Source of the DNA: Blakeslea trispora
Lineage: Eukaryota > Mucoromycota > Mucoromycetes > Mucorales > Choanephoraceae
Reading direction: 5' to 3'
DNA: 64,000 nucleotides
Assembly (NCBI GenBank): GCA_025331445.1
Contig: JAIWNE010000040.1
Span: 62,001-126,000 of the forward strand
Shown one piece after another: positions 12,246 to 23,140 of the stretch. How positions within the stretch are numbered: position 1 is the stretch's first letter; the number at the start of each line of letters is the position of its first letter. A program made the position numbers and the translations under genes. The notes under the pieces are model-generated. The model made no database searches, was not told where the DNA came from, and saw only the letters and a program-made list of their open reading frames with translations.

Positions 12246-13700
12246 AACGACTACATGACATCTATAGATCTCCACTTTGTATTTACTCATATTTCAATTT
12301 ATCCAGGTTTTTCCAAGCACTTTCAATTCCCCTGACAAGGGAAGAGTTGGGAATCCACCCCCCCTTCGGATTGACTATTGTTCCTTACTTGGTCATCAAG
12401 CTGGTTCGGTCTCTATCTGAAATGGGCTCGGAATCGAGGTATTTGGGTGAGTGCTTATCTAGACAATCTGATTTGCATAGCATCAACAAGATCTCAGGCA
12501 CTTTAGTACACAGCTTTAATTGTCACCAAATCAAAATCATTGAGATGGATAGTCAATATAGACAGATCAGTACTAGAGCCAGCACAATGCCTGAACCATC
12601 TGGGGGGGGGATTTCAATTAGACTCAAATACAATGAAATTCAAAGTTCCCCAAAGAAAAGATTCGAGACTTGAAGAAGTCGCTATAACAGGTACTCGATC
12701 ATCCTCTCCAGACTCCCAGGGCTTATCCACAGTCTCACTATGAAATTTTAGTCGGCAAACTTTACTCTTCTCACAGCTAGCCTCTGCACTCCTCACCTTC
12801 TTCGACACAAGAACTTGACAATTCACCAACACAAGGATTAAACATGCCACAAGTCTTGTCAATCAAACGTTTAAAGGAAGTTTGCTTTTGGCTGTCACGT
12901 CTTGAACAATTAAAGGGCGTTCCTTCCTCTCACAAACACCAGCGGATACACTATATGTGAACGCTAGCGAAACAGGTCGAGGCTACAACCTCGGTCACAA
13001 ACAGACGCACACCTGCTGGAACAAAGGAGGAGGACCAACAGTCCATCCATTGGAGAGAGTGGATGACTGCCTTCCTAGTCATACGAACATTCAGGATCAC
13101 AGACAGCAAACTATTTATGTGCAACAACAACAACACGTCCATGATCTACATCAAAAAACAAGGCGGAATTCGATCACTTTTACTGATGCAACTATCTATC
13201 GATCTTTGGGAAATATTGCTTAAAAAATCGGATACATCTAATAGCAACCTAGATCAAAGGCATAGACAACGTCATAGCTGATCAGGAATCTCGGCGTCTG
13301 TTCTACAAGCATCCATGGAGGATTGAAACGGTAGTGTTCAAAAGTTTTCAACACAAACTGGGATCACACAACGCCAATATCTTTGAGGATCGTACGACTA
13401 CCTTACTTTCAAAGCACCTATCTTGGAAACCAGATCTGGAGCCCTCGCACCCGACGCCTTCAGGTATCCCATGAAACAATTCCCATAATCCTTGAATCCA
13501 TCCACCTTGGAACTTGATAAACACGTTGCCTACGGAAGATTATTCTGAAAAAAAAACTGCTGCTGGCAACTTTAGTAGTCCCAAACTGGTCATCTCTTCT
13601 GTTCTTTCCACTACTACAGAAACTGACTAGACAGTCTCCAATCTTTTCTGGGCAGACAAGACATTTAAATGGTGCACCCTCAGGCAATGCATCCTCTCAA
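12246..13700 (+). pseudogene. Decayed DIRS-like retrotransposon: reverse transcriptase and RNase H remnant
   Basis: Several frames must be read together, because the region is broken by stops and frameshifts, but the order of motifs is that of DIRS/Ty3-like pol. The RT motif-A type TSIDL is at about 12253-12270, followed by PFGLT at about 12363. The catalytic box reads YLDN (12456-12467) instead of YLDD. Then come LGGGFQLDS at about 12597-12625, the RNase H-type IKKQGGIRS at about 13150, IKGIDNVIADQESR at about 13250-13295, and the DIRS-typical IHPPWNL (about 13495) and VVPNW (about 13575). The 5' end is missing, and no tyrosine recombinase or terminal repeats are seen. The catalytic Asp change, an in-frame TAG and several frameshifts make it inactive. 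It lies in an accessory stretch between two USP genes. Confidence 0.75.
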
Positions 13701-14118
13701 ACACAAAAGAGATTGATTGTTCCAAAAGATATATAAGCAGCAAGAAATATCTCTTTTCTTCTTCTTCTTCTTCTTCATTATCTCTCTATTTTTCTCTCTG
13801 TGCCCTGTACCAAAGAACAAAAGGCAGCCGCGTTATTTATCCTTTGAAACTATGTCCCCATTATCCAGCTAACAACAATGTACGGTCTGCTCTGAAACCT
13901 AGTCGAATACATCTGCTCGGGCGTATGCTCTTGAATCAAGGCCAGAACATCAAGTCTAAAAACTAAAATTTGACTATGGACGTTTTAACTGGGACAACTT
14001 TAAGTTTGCTTCTTGGTAAAACAAGCCAATGTGTGGTAAGTTATATAGTAGCAGTTGACTTAGTATTGAAGTTTTCAATATAAATCTTAGGACACACAGT
14101 ACACTGGAGAGGTACGAT

Positions 14119-14178
14119 GTGGAGTCACTCAGTGTAGATGAAATAGAAAATGCTAACAAAACTAGTAGCAGAAAAAGA

Positions 14179-14217
<39 letters not shown>

Positions 14218-14555
14218 CGCAGCAGCAGAAAGAAACTTTTGCCAGATTTAATGATCAAGCGCAAAGTAGAAGATGGGCTGCATTTTGACTTGTTGGTAAT
14301 GGAAGTCAAGAACAAGGACGTCAAACCATCGCAGGCCATCTCCAACAATGCCAAAATAGGAATGTGTCTGAAGAAGATGTTAGACGAGCAAGCTGCTTTT
14401 AGTGTTGTAGATCCTGTGGCCTCGAAGTAGAGGGAGAGAAAGTGAAGATCTTTGGAAAACTCAAGCACGAAGCTGTGTATCAAGTGCACCTCGACTCCCA
14501 TTTCTTGCTACCAAGAGATTACACAGACATTTGCAGCATTCCACATGCAATGTAA
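14119..14555 (+). pseudogene. Decayed ORF with PD...ExK-like pattern, probably mobile or multicopy family
   Basis: The first 103 codons are open, then a stop at about 14428 is bypassed only by a frame change that continues as CGLEVEGEKVKIF and HEAVYQVHLDSHFLLPRDY to a stop near 14554. The open part has a Ser/Asn repeat made by AGCAAC units (about 14180-14220). Then comes LLPDLMIKRK, with a Pro-Asp at 14242-14247, and FDLLVMEVKNKD, with Glu-x-Lys at 14302-14310. The spacing resembles a PD-(D/E)XK nuclease core. I do not recognise the family with certainty. The broken frame and the neighbouring DIRS relic suggest a remnant of a multicopy element. Function is unknown. Confidence 0.4.
14172..14228 (+). 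repeat. AGCAAC/AGC tandem repeat
   Basis: About six copies of AGCAAC followed by AGC-type units encode alternating Ser-Asn within the decayed ORF. Confidence 0.8.
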
Positions 14556-16291
14556 TGTCTGATAAGAGTCAGCAAAACCTTAGAAGGCTTAAAGAAGAGG
14601 CTTGGAAGCCACAACAAGCTGGTGCCGGCCATCTTTCAATTGGACTTTACATGAAAGTGTATAAACTTAGCACTTCTTCTTTTCTTTGTTATTATTATTG
14701 CTATTGTTGTTGTTATTGTTGTGTCTTTGTCTTCATTCTATCAACTTGACTATTGTTGATATAGTATGTGTTGTTAAATCCCTGTCTTCTTTTATCATTC
14801 CTTACCAGAGTACATGTCCAACAAATCACTCAACGCATACAACAAGAAGGCAGCCATTAAAGAACTTCTTCTAAACCTTTCATTAAGCCTGACCAAAGAC
14901 ATTACGATTTAAACACCCATTATGCCAACACTGTTGAAAGTATATTCAAGATTCTATTGGTTACTATTGATCAATTTCTAGAATAAGCTGATAAGCCATG
15001 TGTGTATGTTGTATAACAAAATACCAATAAAGAAAGATAAAAGAGAGAACTGAAATAAAAGCAAAGAAGGTCCTTAGCGGTAGTAGAGCACAAGTGACAG
15101 CGTGGTGAAGAGGAACGAGGATGGAGATAGAGGTATGCGAAATCAAGTGGAGTGGCTAGTGTGGGGAATTCATAAAAGTCAGAAGAATTTCCACTACTGA
15201 ACATTGATAGCTAAGGCCTGAGGAGAAACTGGTGGAAAAACAAGTGATTTGAAGCCTTGGATTGAGGTAGGTACTATACAGTAGATGGGGTATGAAGGAA
15301 CTGTAGGTGATGATCTGATTGCTAAAAGAAAGGAATGGGAGTATAAGGAAGTGATAGAAGAAAAGGGGATTAACAGTGGGTGCAGGACGCATTGAGTGTA
15401 TTACGAAGCAACGAAAGTAAACAGTCTTTAGGTTACATTGGGTGATTAAAACGACGGCTTTGGAGCTTGGATGTCTACAGTCTGAGCGATGTTTTAGGCA
15501 AAAGAGAAGAAGGTAAGGAATCGAGGGTAAAAACATCTGTGTCTGTGAGCTGCAGAGTCTTGAGGTAGGTGCGGAACAATGAGGTCAGTGGTTGGAAAGA
15601 ATGAAAATCGAGATGATCAATAGGTAGCGAATGAAGGACAAATAGGTGAATGATAAGTGTAAGCAGGCAATGATGATAGACTCCTTTTTTGTTTAGTTTA
15701 CTCAGAAGCAGAGCTCAATTGAATACTGTCCTGAATCACTAATGTGTCTTTTAGTTTACAGCAAGTTTTTTATTATCCAATTTCGTTTTCCAGTGACTGT
15801 ACTATGCTCCATACACGGTTTGATTTAAAGTGGCTATGCTACCATCCCCATATAACAATAATAGAGTTGTTCTACAGTTTTGCTTTGCTTGACTTGAGCT
15901 CTTTTTTTTTAAGGGAAAACATCACCTTGAAATGAGTTTGTTGCCTTCTATATGAATGTTGCTTTTGTGTCCTTATTGGTTATTACTGGTGATACATTCC
16001 TTTTTATCGTCTATAGGCATTTCAATACTGCCTCTTGTTCTTCCTAGCTTCATCAGTCCCATCTTTACTATCATTGCTCATTCATAAAGGTAAGCTCATG
16101 AAGAAAGAAGAAATGGGACCTGTTATATTCAAAAAATATAAAGTGCATTTTCACCCAACACATATACACACGCTCTTTTTTTATTTTTTTTATTTTTCAT
16201 TTTCTTATTATTATTTTTTCACCTTTATATAATACACACACACACACACACACCCATAATCTCTCTCTCTCTTTCTTTTTGTATGACTTAG
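14556..16291. other. Gene-poor stretch before the Ubp1-like gene
   Basis: No intact gene is seen in 1.7 kb. From about 15050 to 15690 the plus strand is unusually G-rich. The minus strand there reads for long runs with few stops in Ser/Leu/Pro/Thr-rich protein, possibly a degraded element (see findings). The last 100 bp hold an AC microsatellite (about 16234-16252) and a CT tract directly before the next start codon. Confidence 0.5.
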
Positions 16292-18502
16292 ATGTCATCC
16301 TCCAACTATCATTTGCCAACTATTGCAGCAGTAGCAGGTTTTGCACTAGCTGCTTCTAGCTATGTCTTGTCTGGTGGCAATAGCTTTGAGTCGAAGAAGA
16401 GACGAAGAAGAATACGATCCAAGATACAAAGAGGTACATTTCTTCCGAAACTACCAGATGGCAACATGTTCATCTCTCTTCTTGTTTATAGAGCGTGATG
16501 GACAATATATTCTTGGTTTAGTGAACCAACAGAATTATTGTTTTGTAAACTCTGTTTTACAGGTAAAGAAAACAACTTTTTCTTTTAAGCCAATTTCTTA
16601 TCCTTCTTCTTTTTGTATTAGGCATTTGCTACTTTAAGCAGTTTACGTTCTTACCTTGTAAAGTGATTTATCCGAATAATAATAACAATATCTAACAATT
16701 GGATAGGCTGAACGTGTAGATGAACAAGGCGATGAATCAGCTCCTGCTATGCCTCAAAATGAATTTATTTTACAATCTGTTGCCTGTGCTCTTTATGCCA
16801 CGATTGAGAGTAAGTGGTTTTTGATAGACAAAAGAGTCAGCTTTTCTCTCTTTTTTACTTATGCTATCATCTAGTGTTAAATAGACCCCTACCACGACCC
16901 AAGGCTATTACTCCTACTGATTTCTTGAATGCTTTGGAAAGGAAATCAGGTGGTACCATTAACCGTGAACAACAGGTACGTTTAAGTTGTTGTTTTTATT
17001 TGTTCACTCAAATTGATCTTTTTTTTTAGGATGCTCATGAATTGTTTCAAATTATATCCAGCGTATTGACTGCAGAAGAAGAAGTTCAGTATAAAGAAAA
17101 TGCTACCTCCTTATTAGATGCCACCACACTTCGAGGATTTGCGATAGGAGACAATGTAAGGGAAACCTTGGATTTGACTTATAATCCCTTCTTTTTTGTT
17201 TTATGTCTGATAGATTGATCTATTTGTAGGATCCCAACAGTGATAGTTTCGAAACATCTTCTGTCTCTTCATTTGGTACAACAGCTTCTATGTGGAGTTC
17301 ATTCTCTGTCTGTACAGTAGGTGGCCATTTACGTCCAAGACGTAAGAGCCCTAGAAACCCATTTACTGGTTTAGCTGCTTCAAAAATCAGTTGTATCAAC
17401 TGTGGATACACTGTAAGTCTATAGTTTATCCTATCATTGCCTGTTATTTAAATCTCTATAGGCTCCTATTCGACATCATACATTTGACAATATATCCTTA
17501 AATGTTCCTCAAACTGTAAGTTGACACCTTAACTTACGAGCTCTTGTTAGAAATAACCAATGTTCTTCATAGTCAAACTGTACTTTAGAAAGTTGTTTAA
17601 AGACCTATACAAAAGTTGACATTTTAACCGATTATCAATGCAGAAAATGTACATTAGTAGCTACTTTAGAATCCCTGACAAAAGAATTAGAAGCCCTTGA
17701 TAAGCAAGAGGAAGAAAGGATGACAAAACTTAATATAGATATCGGTAGAATCAAAGATGCTTTGCGGTCTAATATTGAAGCTACCTTGGTAAGATCTTGG
17801 TGTCATGTTGACTATAGTCGCTAACTTTGTTGATAGTATGGCTTGACACTCTGTCCACCTAAAACAGCACCTCGGACTACCAAACAAACCATGTTTGCCA
17901 ATCCACCTAAATCACTCTGTCTTCATCTCTCTCGAAGCATCTATCACCCATCCGGTGTCATCCAAAAGAACCATTGTCAAGTCGAGTTCCCCGAACACCT
18001 CGATCTGGCCCCTTACACAACCAACGGATACCTGAATACATCGGAACCCACGGCCTCCTTGAGTTCGCCACCTCCTACACCCATCTTGCCACACACCCGT
18101 ACCAGTCGTACCAGTCTTGTCTATCTCCGTAACATGACAGGTGGTCATCGATTCACCCATTCTCATCAAGACGGACTCGGCCTTGTCTTGGGTTCCGCAA
18201 AGGAATCGGACCGTGTTGTTCAGAACGCTTTACCCTCTCTCTCGGTTGTGCCTGTATCACGTGCAATTCAATACAAGCTGTGTGCTGCTATTGTTCACTA
18301 TGGTAACCATGATTCGGGTCATTTTGTGACTTATCGTCGTAAAAAGTTACCTACAGGTCATGAAGTCCGAAGTCCCCTGAATGAACAAAAGCCTAAACCT
18401 CCTACTAAATTCTGGCGTTGTAGTGATGAAGTCATTGAAGAAGTGGATTTAGAAACTGTCCTGAAAAGTGAGGCTTATATGTTATTTTATGAACGTGAAT
18501 AA
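16292..18502 (+). CDS. Membrane-anchored ubiquitin-specific protease, Ubp1/USP30-like
   Basis: Ten exons code 565 residues: 16292..16433, 16492..16562, 16622..16657, 16707..16809, 16875..16975, 17030..17155, 17230..17412, 17462..17515, 17573..17788 and 17837..18502. A single hydrophobic segment at about residues 8-28 (PTIAAVAGFALAASSYVLSG) followed by KKRRRR predicts an N-terminal anchor, as in yeast Ubp1 and mitochondrial USP30. The catalytic Cys box is GLVNQQNYCFVNSVLQ, with Gln where most USPs have Gly. QQDAHELFQ follows, then CINCGY with the later CRKC zinc ribbon, a short coiled segment, and the His box DSGHFVTYRR with the C-terminal WRCSDEVIEEV. Membrane location, and mitochondria or ER as the site, are inferred from the anchor. 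It converges with the USP36-like gene 192 bp away. Confidence 0.88.
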
Positions 18503-18694
18503 GCTTTTTTTATATATTAAACTTTTTCTTTTTTTTTTATTTATTCATGCACTTTTTTTTTTTTAATTCATCCTTTGTTTTACTCCGACCCCATAACATA
18601 AAAGGAAAAAAGAAAAGAGGTATATAATTTTGCTTAGAGTGTAAAGGGGAGGAGAGAGATGAGGGAGTGGTGGTGGTGGTGGGGGGATCTGTTT

Positions 18695-20395
18695 TTATTT
18701 TCTATAGGGAGCAGTCAGCCAAGGTGTCTTCTTGGCTTCCAACTTGACTCTAAAGACACGTCTGTTGGCATTCTTTTTACGCTTAAATTCTTGATAACTT
18801 TGAATGGCCCAAGTACTATCATCATTCACATGAGCAGCAAAAGTAGGAGGAGATAGATTACCACGTAAAGATCGTCGTGGTCTTTCGGAGGATTGTACTG
18901 TCCAGGCACGTGGATTATCGGATTCTACTCTAGGCTCCACAATATTCACCCTCTTCTTCTTCTTCTTCTTCTTTTCTTCCTCTGCCTTTTCCACCACCAA
19001 CGCTTTCTTGGCAGCCAACTCGGGTTCCTTTAGAACCACAGGAGATGGTTCTGTTGTCTTTTGTTGATAAAAGAGCATATAGGCTTGTTGGTTCAGCACT
19101 GTCTTTAATGGTACAGGTGTAACATCATCATCATCCATCAGATACCATTGACCATTAGGTGCCTTGACATAGGCAATATAATGTCCTGAATCACAACCAT
19201 AACCATAATGAACCAAGACAGCATAAAGTTGATATTGAGTCTGTTGTATCTTTGTCTCGGGACTGATATAAGGTGCCATATCGAGCATTTCGGGGAATTG
19301 AACATCGTTTGTGATTTTGCGCATATAACCACGAGAGAGATCAAATGCAAATCGTTTTAAGTGAACTGTCAACATCATGGGTAGTTGATGGATCGTCATT
19401 TGTTTGCCTGCTTTTACTAGTTGTTTACATCTTGTACATGTCAATAACAAGTCTCATTCTCTCTCTCTCTTTTGGACACTTACGAATCACATTTGTATCG
19501 ATTGTCTGCATCACTCCCAATGATGTCTGTCTTTGTGAAGTTGTCTAGAGCCATCTGAAGTGTGTTGGCCTTATTGTTGAGATCCACACTGAGATCAAGA
19601 CAGGCTTCATAGTTGTTGGAAGTGGCTTTGCAACTAAAACACTTGACTTGGGATTGTAATTTACCACCAAACACTTGGTAGATCAGAGCTGTTTCTTCTA
19701 CTTTAGGTGGTAACTTTCTATTATTTTTTTTTTTCAAAAAAAAAAAGGGTGTATCATGAATGAGACTTGTGGCTTAGCGAGCTCATGTTTTTTTTCGTGT
19801 TTACCCTAATCCATGAACAGAAGCCTTTTGAATGGCAGATAATAAAAACAAGTAGAATTCATGAGCATCTTCTTGTCGACCTAAACGTAATGTCTTTGAG
19901 ATAGCTAAAAGAAAAAAAGAGGTAATGAGACATATGGTATAGACAATAGGTCATAACTTGATGTTTACCTCTTAAATTACTAGTGAAATAACGAGGAAGG
20001 ATAGCAGCACCTTTTGAAAAACTCTTTTCGTCCTTTAGACATCGCACCATATGTTTCTCCATAGAACAGAGAGCACAAAAACCTTCTATGCGACACTTGC
20101 TGCCATGTTCTTGCTTTAATAACTGTTGAGCCAAAGCAGGTGTATAGGTTAAACATTCTAATACTGAATTCAAAAAGCAAGTGTTCTGTCCGTTCATAAA
20201 GCCAGGACCGATCTTTCGATTGAATTTCCAGGCACCGACCAGCTTGGATCGATCAAATAAGGGACCTTTGATAGCATGGTTGATAGGCTCTGGTTTGGTG
20301 GGTTTTTGGATTCTATGTGGTTTGATCTGTCGGTCACTCGAGTGATGCTTTTGGTTGCCTTGGTAACGGTTGAACTTGAAGTTTTTCTTGCCCAT
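18695..20395 (-). CDS. Ubiquitin-specific protease, USP36/Ubp10-like
   Basis: A USP deubiquitinase of the nucleolar/chromatin USP36-Ubp10 group. Exons are 19969..20395, 19805..19904, 19484..19717 and 18695..19430, coding 498 residues. A basic N-terminus (MGKKNFKFNRYQ) precedes the Cys box GPGFMNGQNTCFLNSVLECLTYTP. Next come RQEDAHEFYLFLL, a zinc ribbon whose second half is restored by the 19431..19483 intron (CDSCKQLV), and the His box CDSGHYIAYVK with WYLMDDDDV. The C-terminal extension is Lys/Glu-rich with a run of lysines (about 18955-18975) and a basic end, typical of nucleolar targeting. Assignment to USP36 rests on the LTYTP box and LPMMLTVHLKRFAFD. The local minus-strand frame extends a few codons upstream of 19430, but that part is intron. 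Confidence 0.87.
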
Positions 20396-20627
20396 CGGAA
20401 ATAGGAATCTCGTTTACTGAGAAAGAAAGTAAAAAAAGAGAGAGAGAGAGAGAAAATAACAAGTTTTATGATAAAAAACAAATTTTTTTTTTTAATTTAA
20501 AAAAAAAGGTCAAAATCATCTGAATTTAAAGTGCTTATTTTTGATTTACAGCTATCATCCCTTCACTTGGATACAAAATGAAACAAGACCAATCGGAATC
20601 AACAGTAAATAGATCAAATCGATTTAT

Positions 20628-23051
20628 TTAAACAGAACCAACAATTTCATCTGCTTTCTGTAAGGCTTCAATCATCTTTTTACACTCCTTTCTTCTCTGT
20701 TGAGTAAATTCGGATTCTTGCAACAAATCATCCAATACATCAGCCTTGTACAGTTCAGACAAAAGTTCTCTCTGAAGCTCTTCTTTAGCATGATTGACCA
20801 AGTTTAACATGATAGCCTTAGGCACCATATCAATCATGGTACGTTTCACAATGTTATAGTATGATTGAATCAATAGCTTAATGACTTCTGTCTCCATGAA
20901 TTCACGCTCTGATAAAGCACCCATGGCCTTTAAGGTAGCTGGAGGCTATCATACAACATTAATTCCTCGTTTTAGCAATACTTTTCATAACTTACAGCTT
21001 CCATAAGAGCACCTGTTACTTTCTTTGTCTTTTTGGGACCAGAAAAGAAACTACCAAAGAAACCATTGTTGTTGTCTGCTGAAGCATGATCTAAACTGGC
21101 ATTGGAAAGATTGTTGGTTTGAAGAGCAGCCAATTGTTGCTGTTGTTGTTGTTGAGATTGGGGTTTGGTAGGATGAGGTTTATCTGCAATCTGATTGGCT
21201 GAAGAAGGTGGTTGTTTAGCCTGTAATTGTTCATTGACAAGAGTAATGGCTTGATGACCACTTAGGAAATCAGGGTGTGCCGTATTGATATAACATGCTT
21301 CCATTCTTCCATATAGTAAAAAATTAGTATATATACACACACACACACACACACAATCAACTTACGAAACAAGATCAGTTACTAATTTACTGGTAGGTGT
21401 CATGGCTTTCTTGAAAAAGGACAAGACAACCTGATAGAATCTTTCTTTAAGAGCAGGGAATCGTTTGAAGAATTGCTTGTTCAACAATTGACTCAAGATA
21501 CGGACAAGTTCATCATAGACCATGTTAATACATTTGATGCTTGGTTCTTCCAGACGCTTGATCTGCTGTTTGATGATAAGTTCAAAGGCTGTGGTGGCAA
21601 TAAATAAGGCAGGAGAAGAACCGGATGAATTATAGAGAATGGTACGGATATCGACATCCTTGATCTGATCTAGAGGGTCAATGCTCTTGACACCATTGGC
21701 ATACAACTCATGAAACACAAAGCTGATACGGGCACCACCCGAGAGTTCAAAGCTGGTAAGATCGTTGGATTTACCTTCAATGATTGTTCTGAATTCAGTG
21801 CAGAACTCAGTAATGATATTCAACACCAAATTAGCTTGACCGGAAGCAGAGCCATCATTCAGGGGATCGCCTAACTGAAGTAATTCTTGTTGGTATTTTG
21901 TCAAGGCAGATTGAATTTTAGCTTTGATTTCAGGTAATGTATTACGAATATGATGCATCAAGATCTAGATGAATAAAGTCATAAGCAAATTTTTCTTCTT
22001 ATGGGTTTTATCCTACACTTTACCATATTCAACTTACGAGCCAAAAAGGGTGTACCACAGTATTGTGCCTTACTTCGATAAGAGGCATGATTCTCGAAAA
22101 AGTCTCGTTCAGCATTCAATGCCTTTGAGATCGACTTCTTTGTCTCGATATCACGCTGACCTCGATTGACCACAGGCACATAACCCAGTCTCAGGGGAAT
22201 CACTCTACCAGCCAAGATATCAATCACATCCGTACCTTGATCCATCAGATCCACCTTGGTCAAGACACCAATCGTCCTCAAGCCCTCCGGATCGACCTCT
22301 CGAGCCAGCTTGAGACCATCCGAATTGGCCAGATCTGTATTGGCTGCAGTGACTGCCAAGATAATAGAGTTTGGCTTGGTGACGTATTTGAGGATCATAT
22401 CACGGATTTGCTTTTCAATGTCCTTGGGTTGATCCCCTACAGGTACCTTGGTCAGACCAGGTAAATCGATCAAGGTCAGTGTCAAGACGTTGGGTGAAAA
22501 GATGCGGAGATTGATAGGCTGAGGTGAGATGCCTACGTTTTTGCCTGTCTTGAGTTCGGTGTCCTTGATGATTTCTTCTCTGATCTTGTTGAAATTATAA
22601 AACTTTTGACCTGGTAAATGAAGGAATTCACCCCATTCATCAGGGTTCTCTTGAGGGTCGTTAGACTCTGTTTTTTCTTCTTCTTCTTTTTTCTTGTGCT
22701 CAGATGCAGCTCGGTTGATGAGTTGGAGAATCTAGAGGAAAGTATGAGTCGTTTGTTTCTTTCTTTTTTTTTGTGATAGATACTTTACTAAGGGTCGACG
22801 TGTTACGATACCCGTACCTCTAGGTAAAAAGTCTCTACCCACAATATTCTCCAAGACTGAACTTTTACCACTTGATTGTGACCCAATCACAGCTATTTGA
22901 GGTAAATCAACTGGATTATGCACACCGACAGTAGCAAAAGCATCTTGTAGTTTATTGACTAACAATAGAAAAGAAAGTGTTGGTATCTCTTGGACGTGTG
23001 TATGTTCTTTTTTTTTTCTATTTTACCTGTCTTGATGAGTTGTGAGTCCAT
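20628..23051 (-). CDS. VPS1: Dynamin-like GTPase Vps1
   Basis: A large dynamin-related GTPase that severs membranes in vacuolar sorting, endosome and peroxisome dynamics. Exons are 23027..23051, 22789..22958, 22024..22731, 21366..21964, 20996..21305 and 20628..20945. They give 709 residues, close to yeast Vps1. The first exon is only 25 nt (MDSQLIKT), after which the G domain shows the P-loop GSQSSGKS, switch [20 protein letters not shown] and the middle domain. Residues near 570-600 are a Gln-rich insert (QQQQQQQ) where classical dynamins have a PH domain, as expected for Vps1. The GED at the C-terminus runs from [15 protein letters not shown]. An AC dinucleotide repeat lies in the intron at about 21330-21354. 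Confidence 0.95.
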
Positions 23052-23140
23052 GAGACAAAATGGGAGTTGAATGAGAAGTGAAAATAATGATTAGAAATTA
23101 CGTGGTAAATTTAAAATAATAAACAGCCAATCAAATTTAT

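Noticed and set aside
15744..16232. Short plus-strand ORFs before the Ubp1-like gene
   Set aside because: T-rich low-complexity frames with no splice logic and no family resemblance.
19431..19450. Upstream extension of the last USP36-like exon (TTG codons before TCTRC)
   Set aside because: It would break the phase with the preceding exon. Splicing at the AAG before ATGTAAACAAC restores the zinc ribbon Cys-x2-Cys and the frame.
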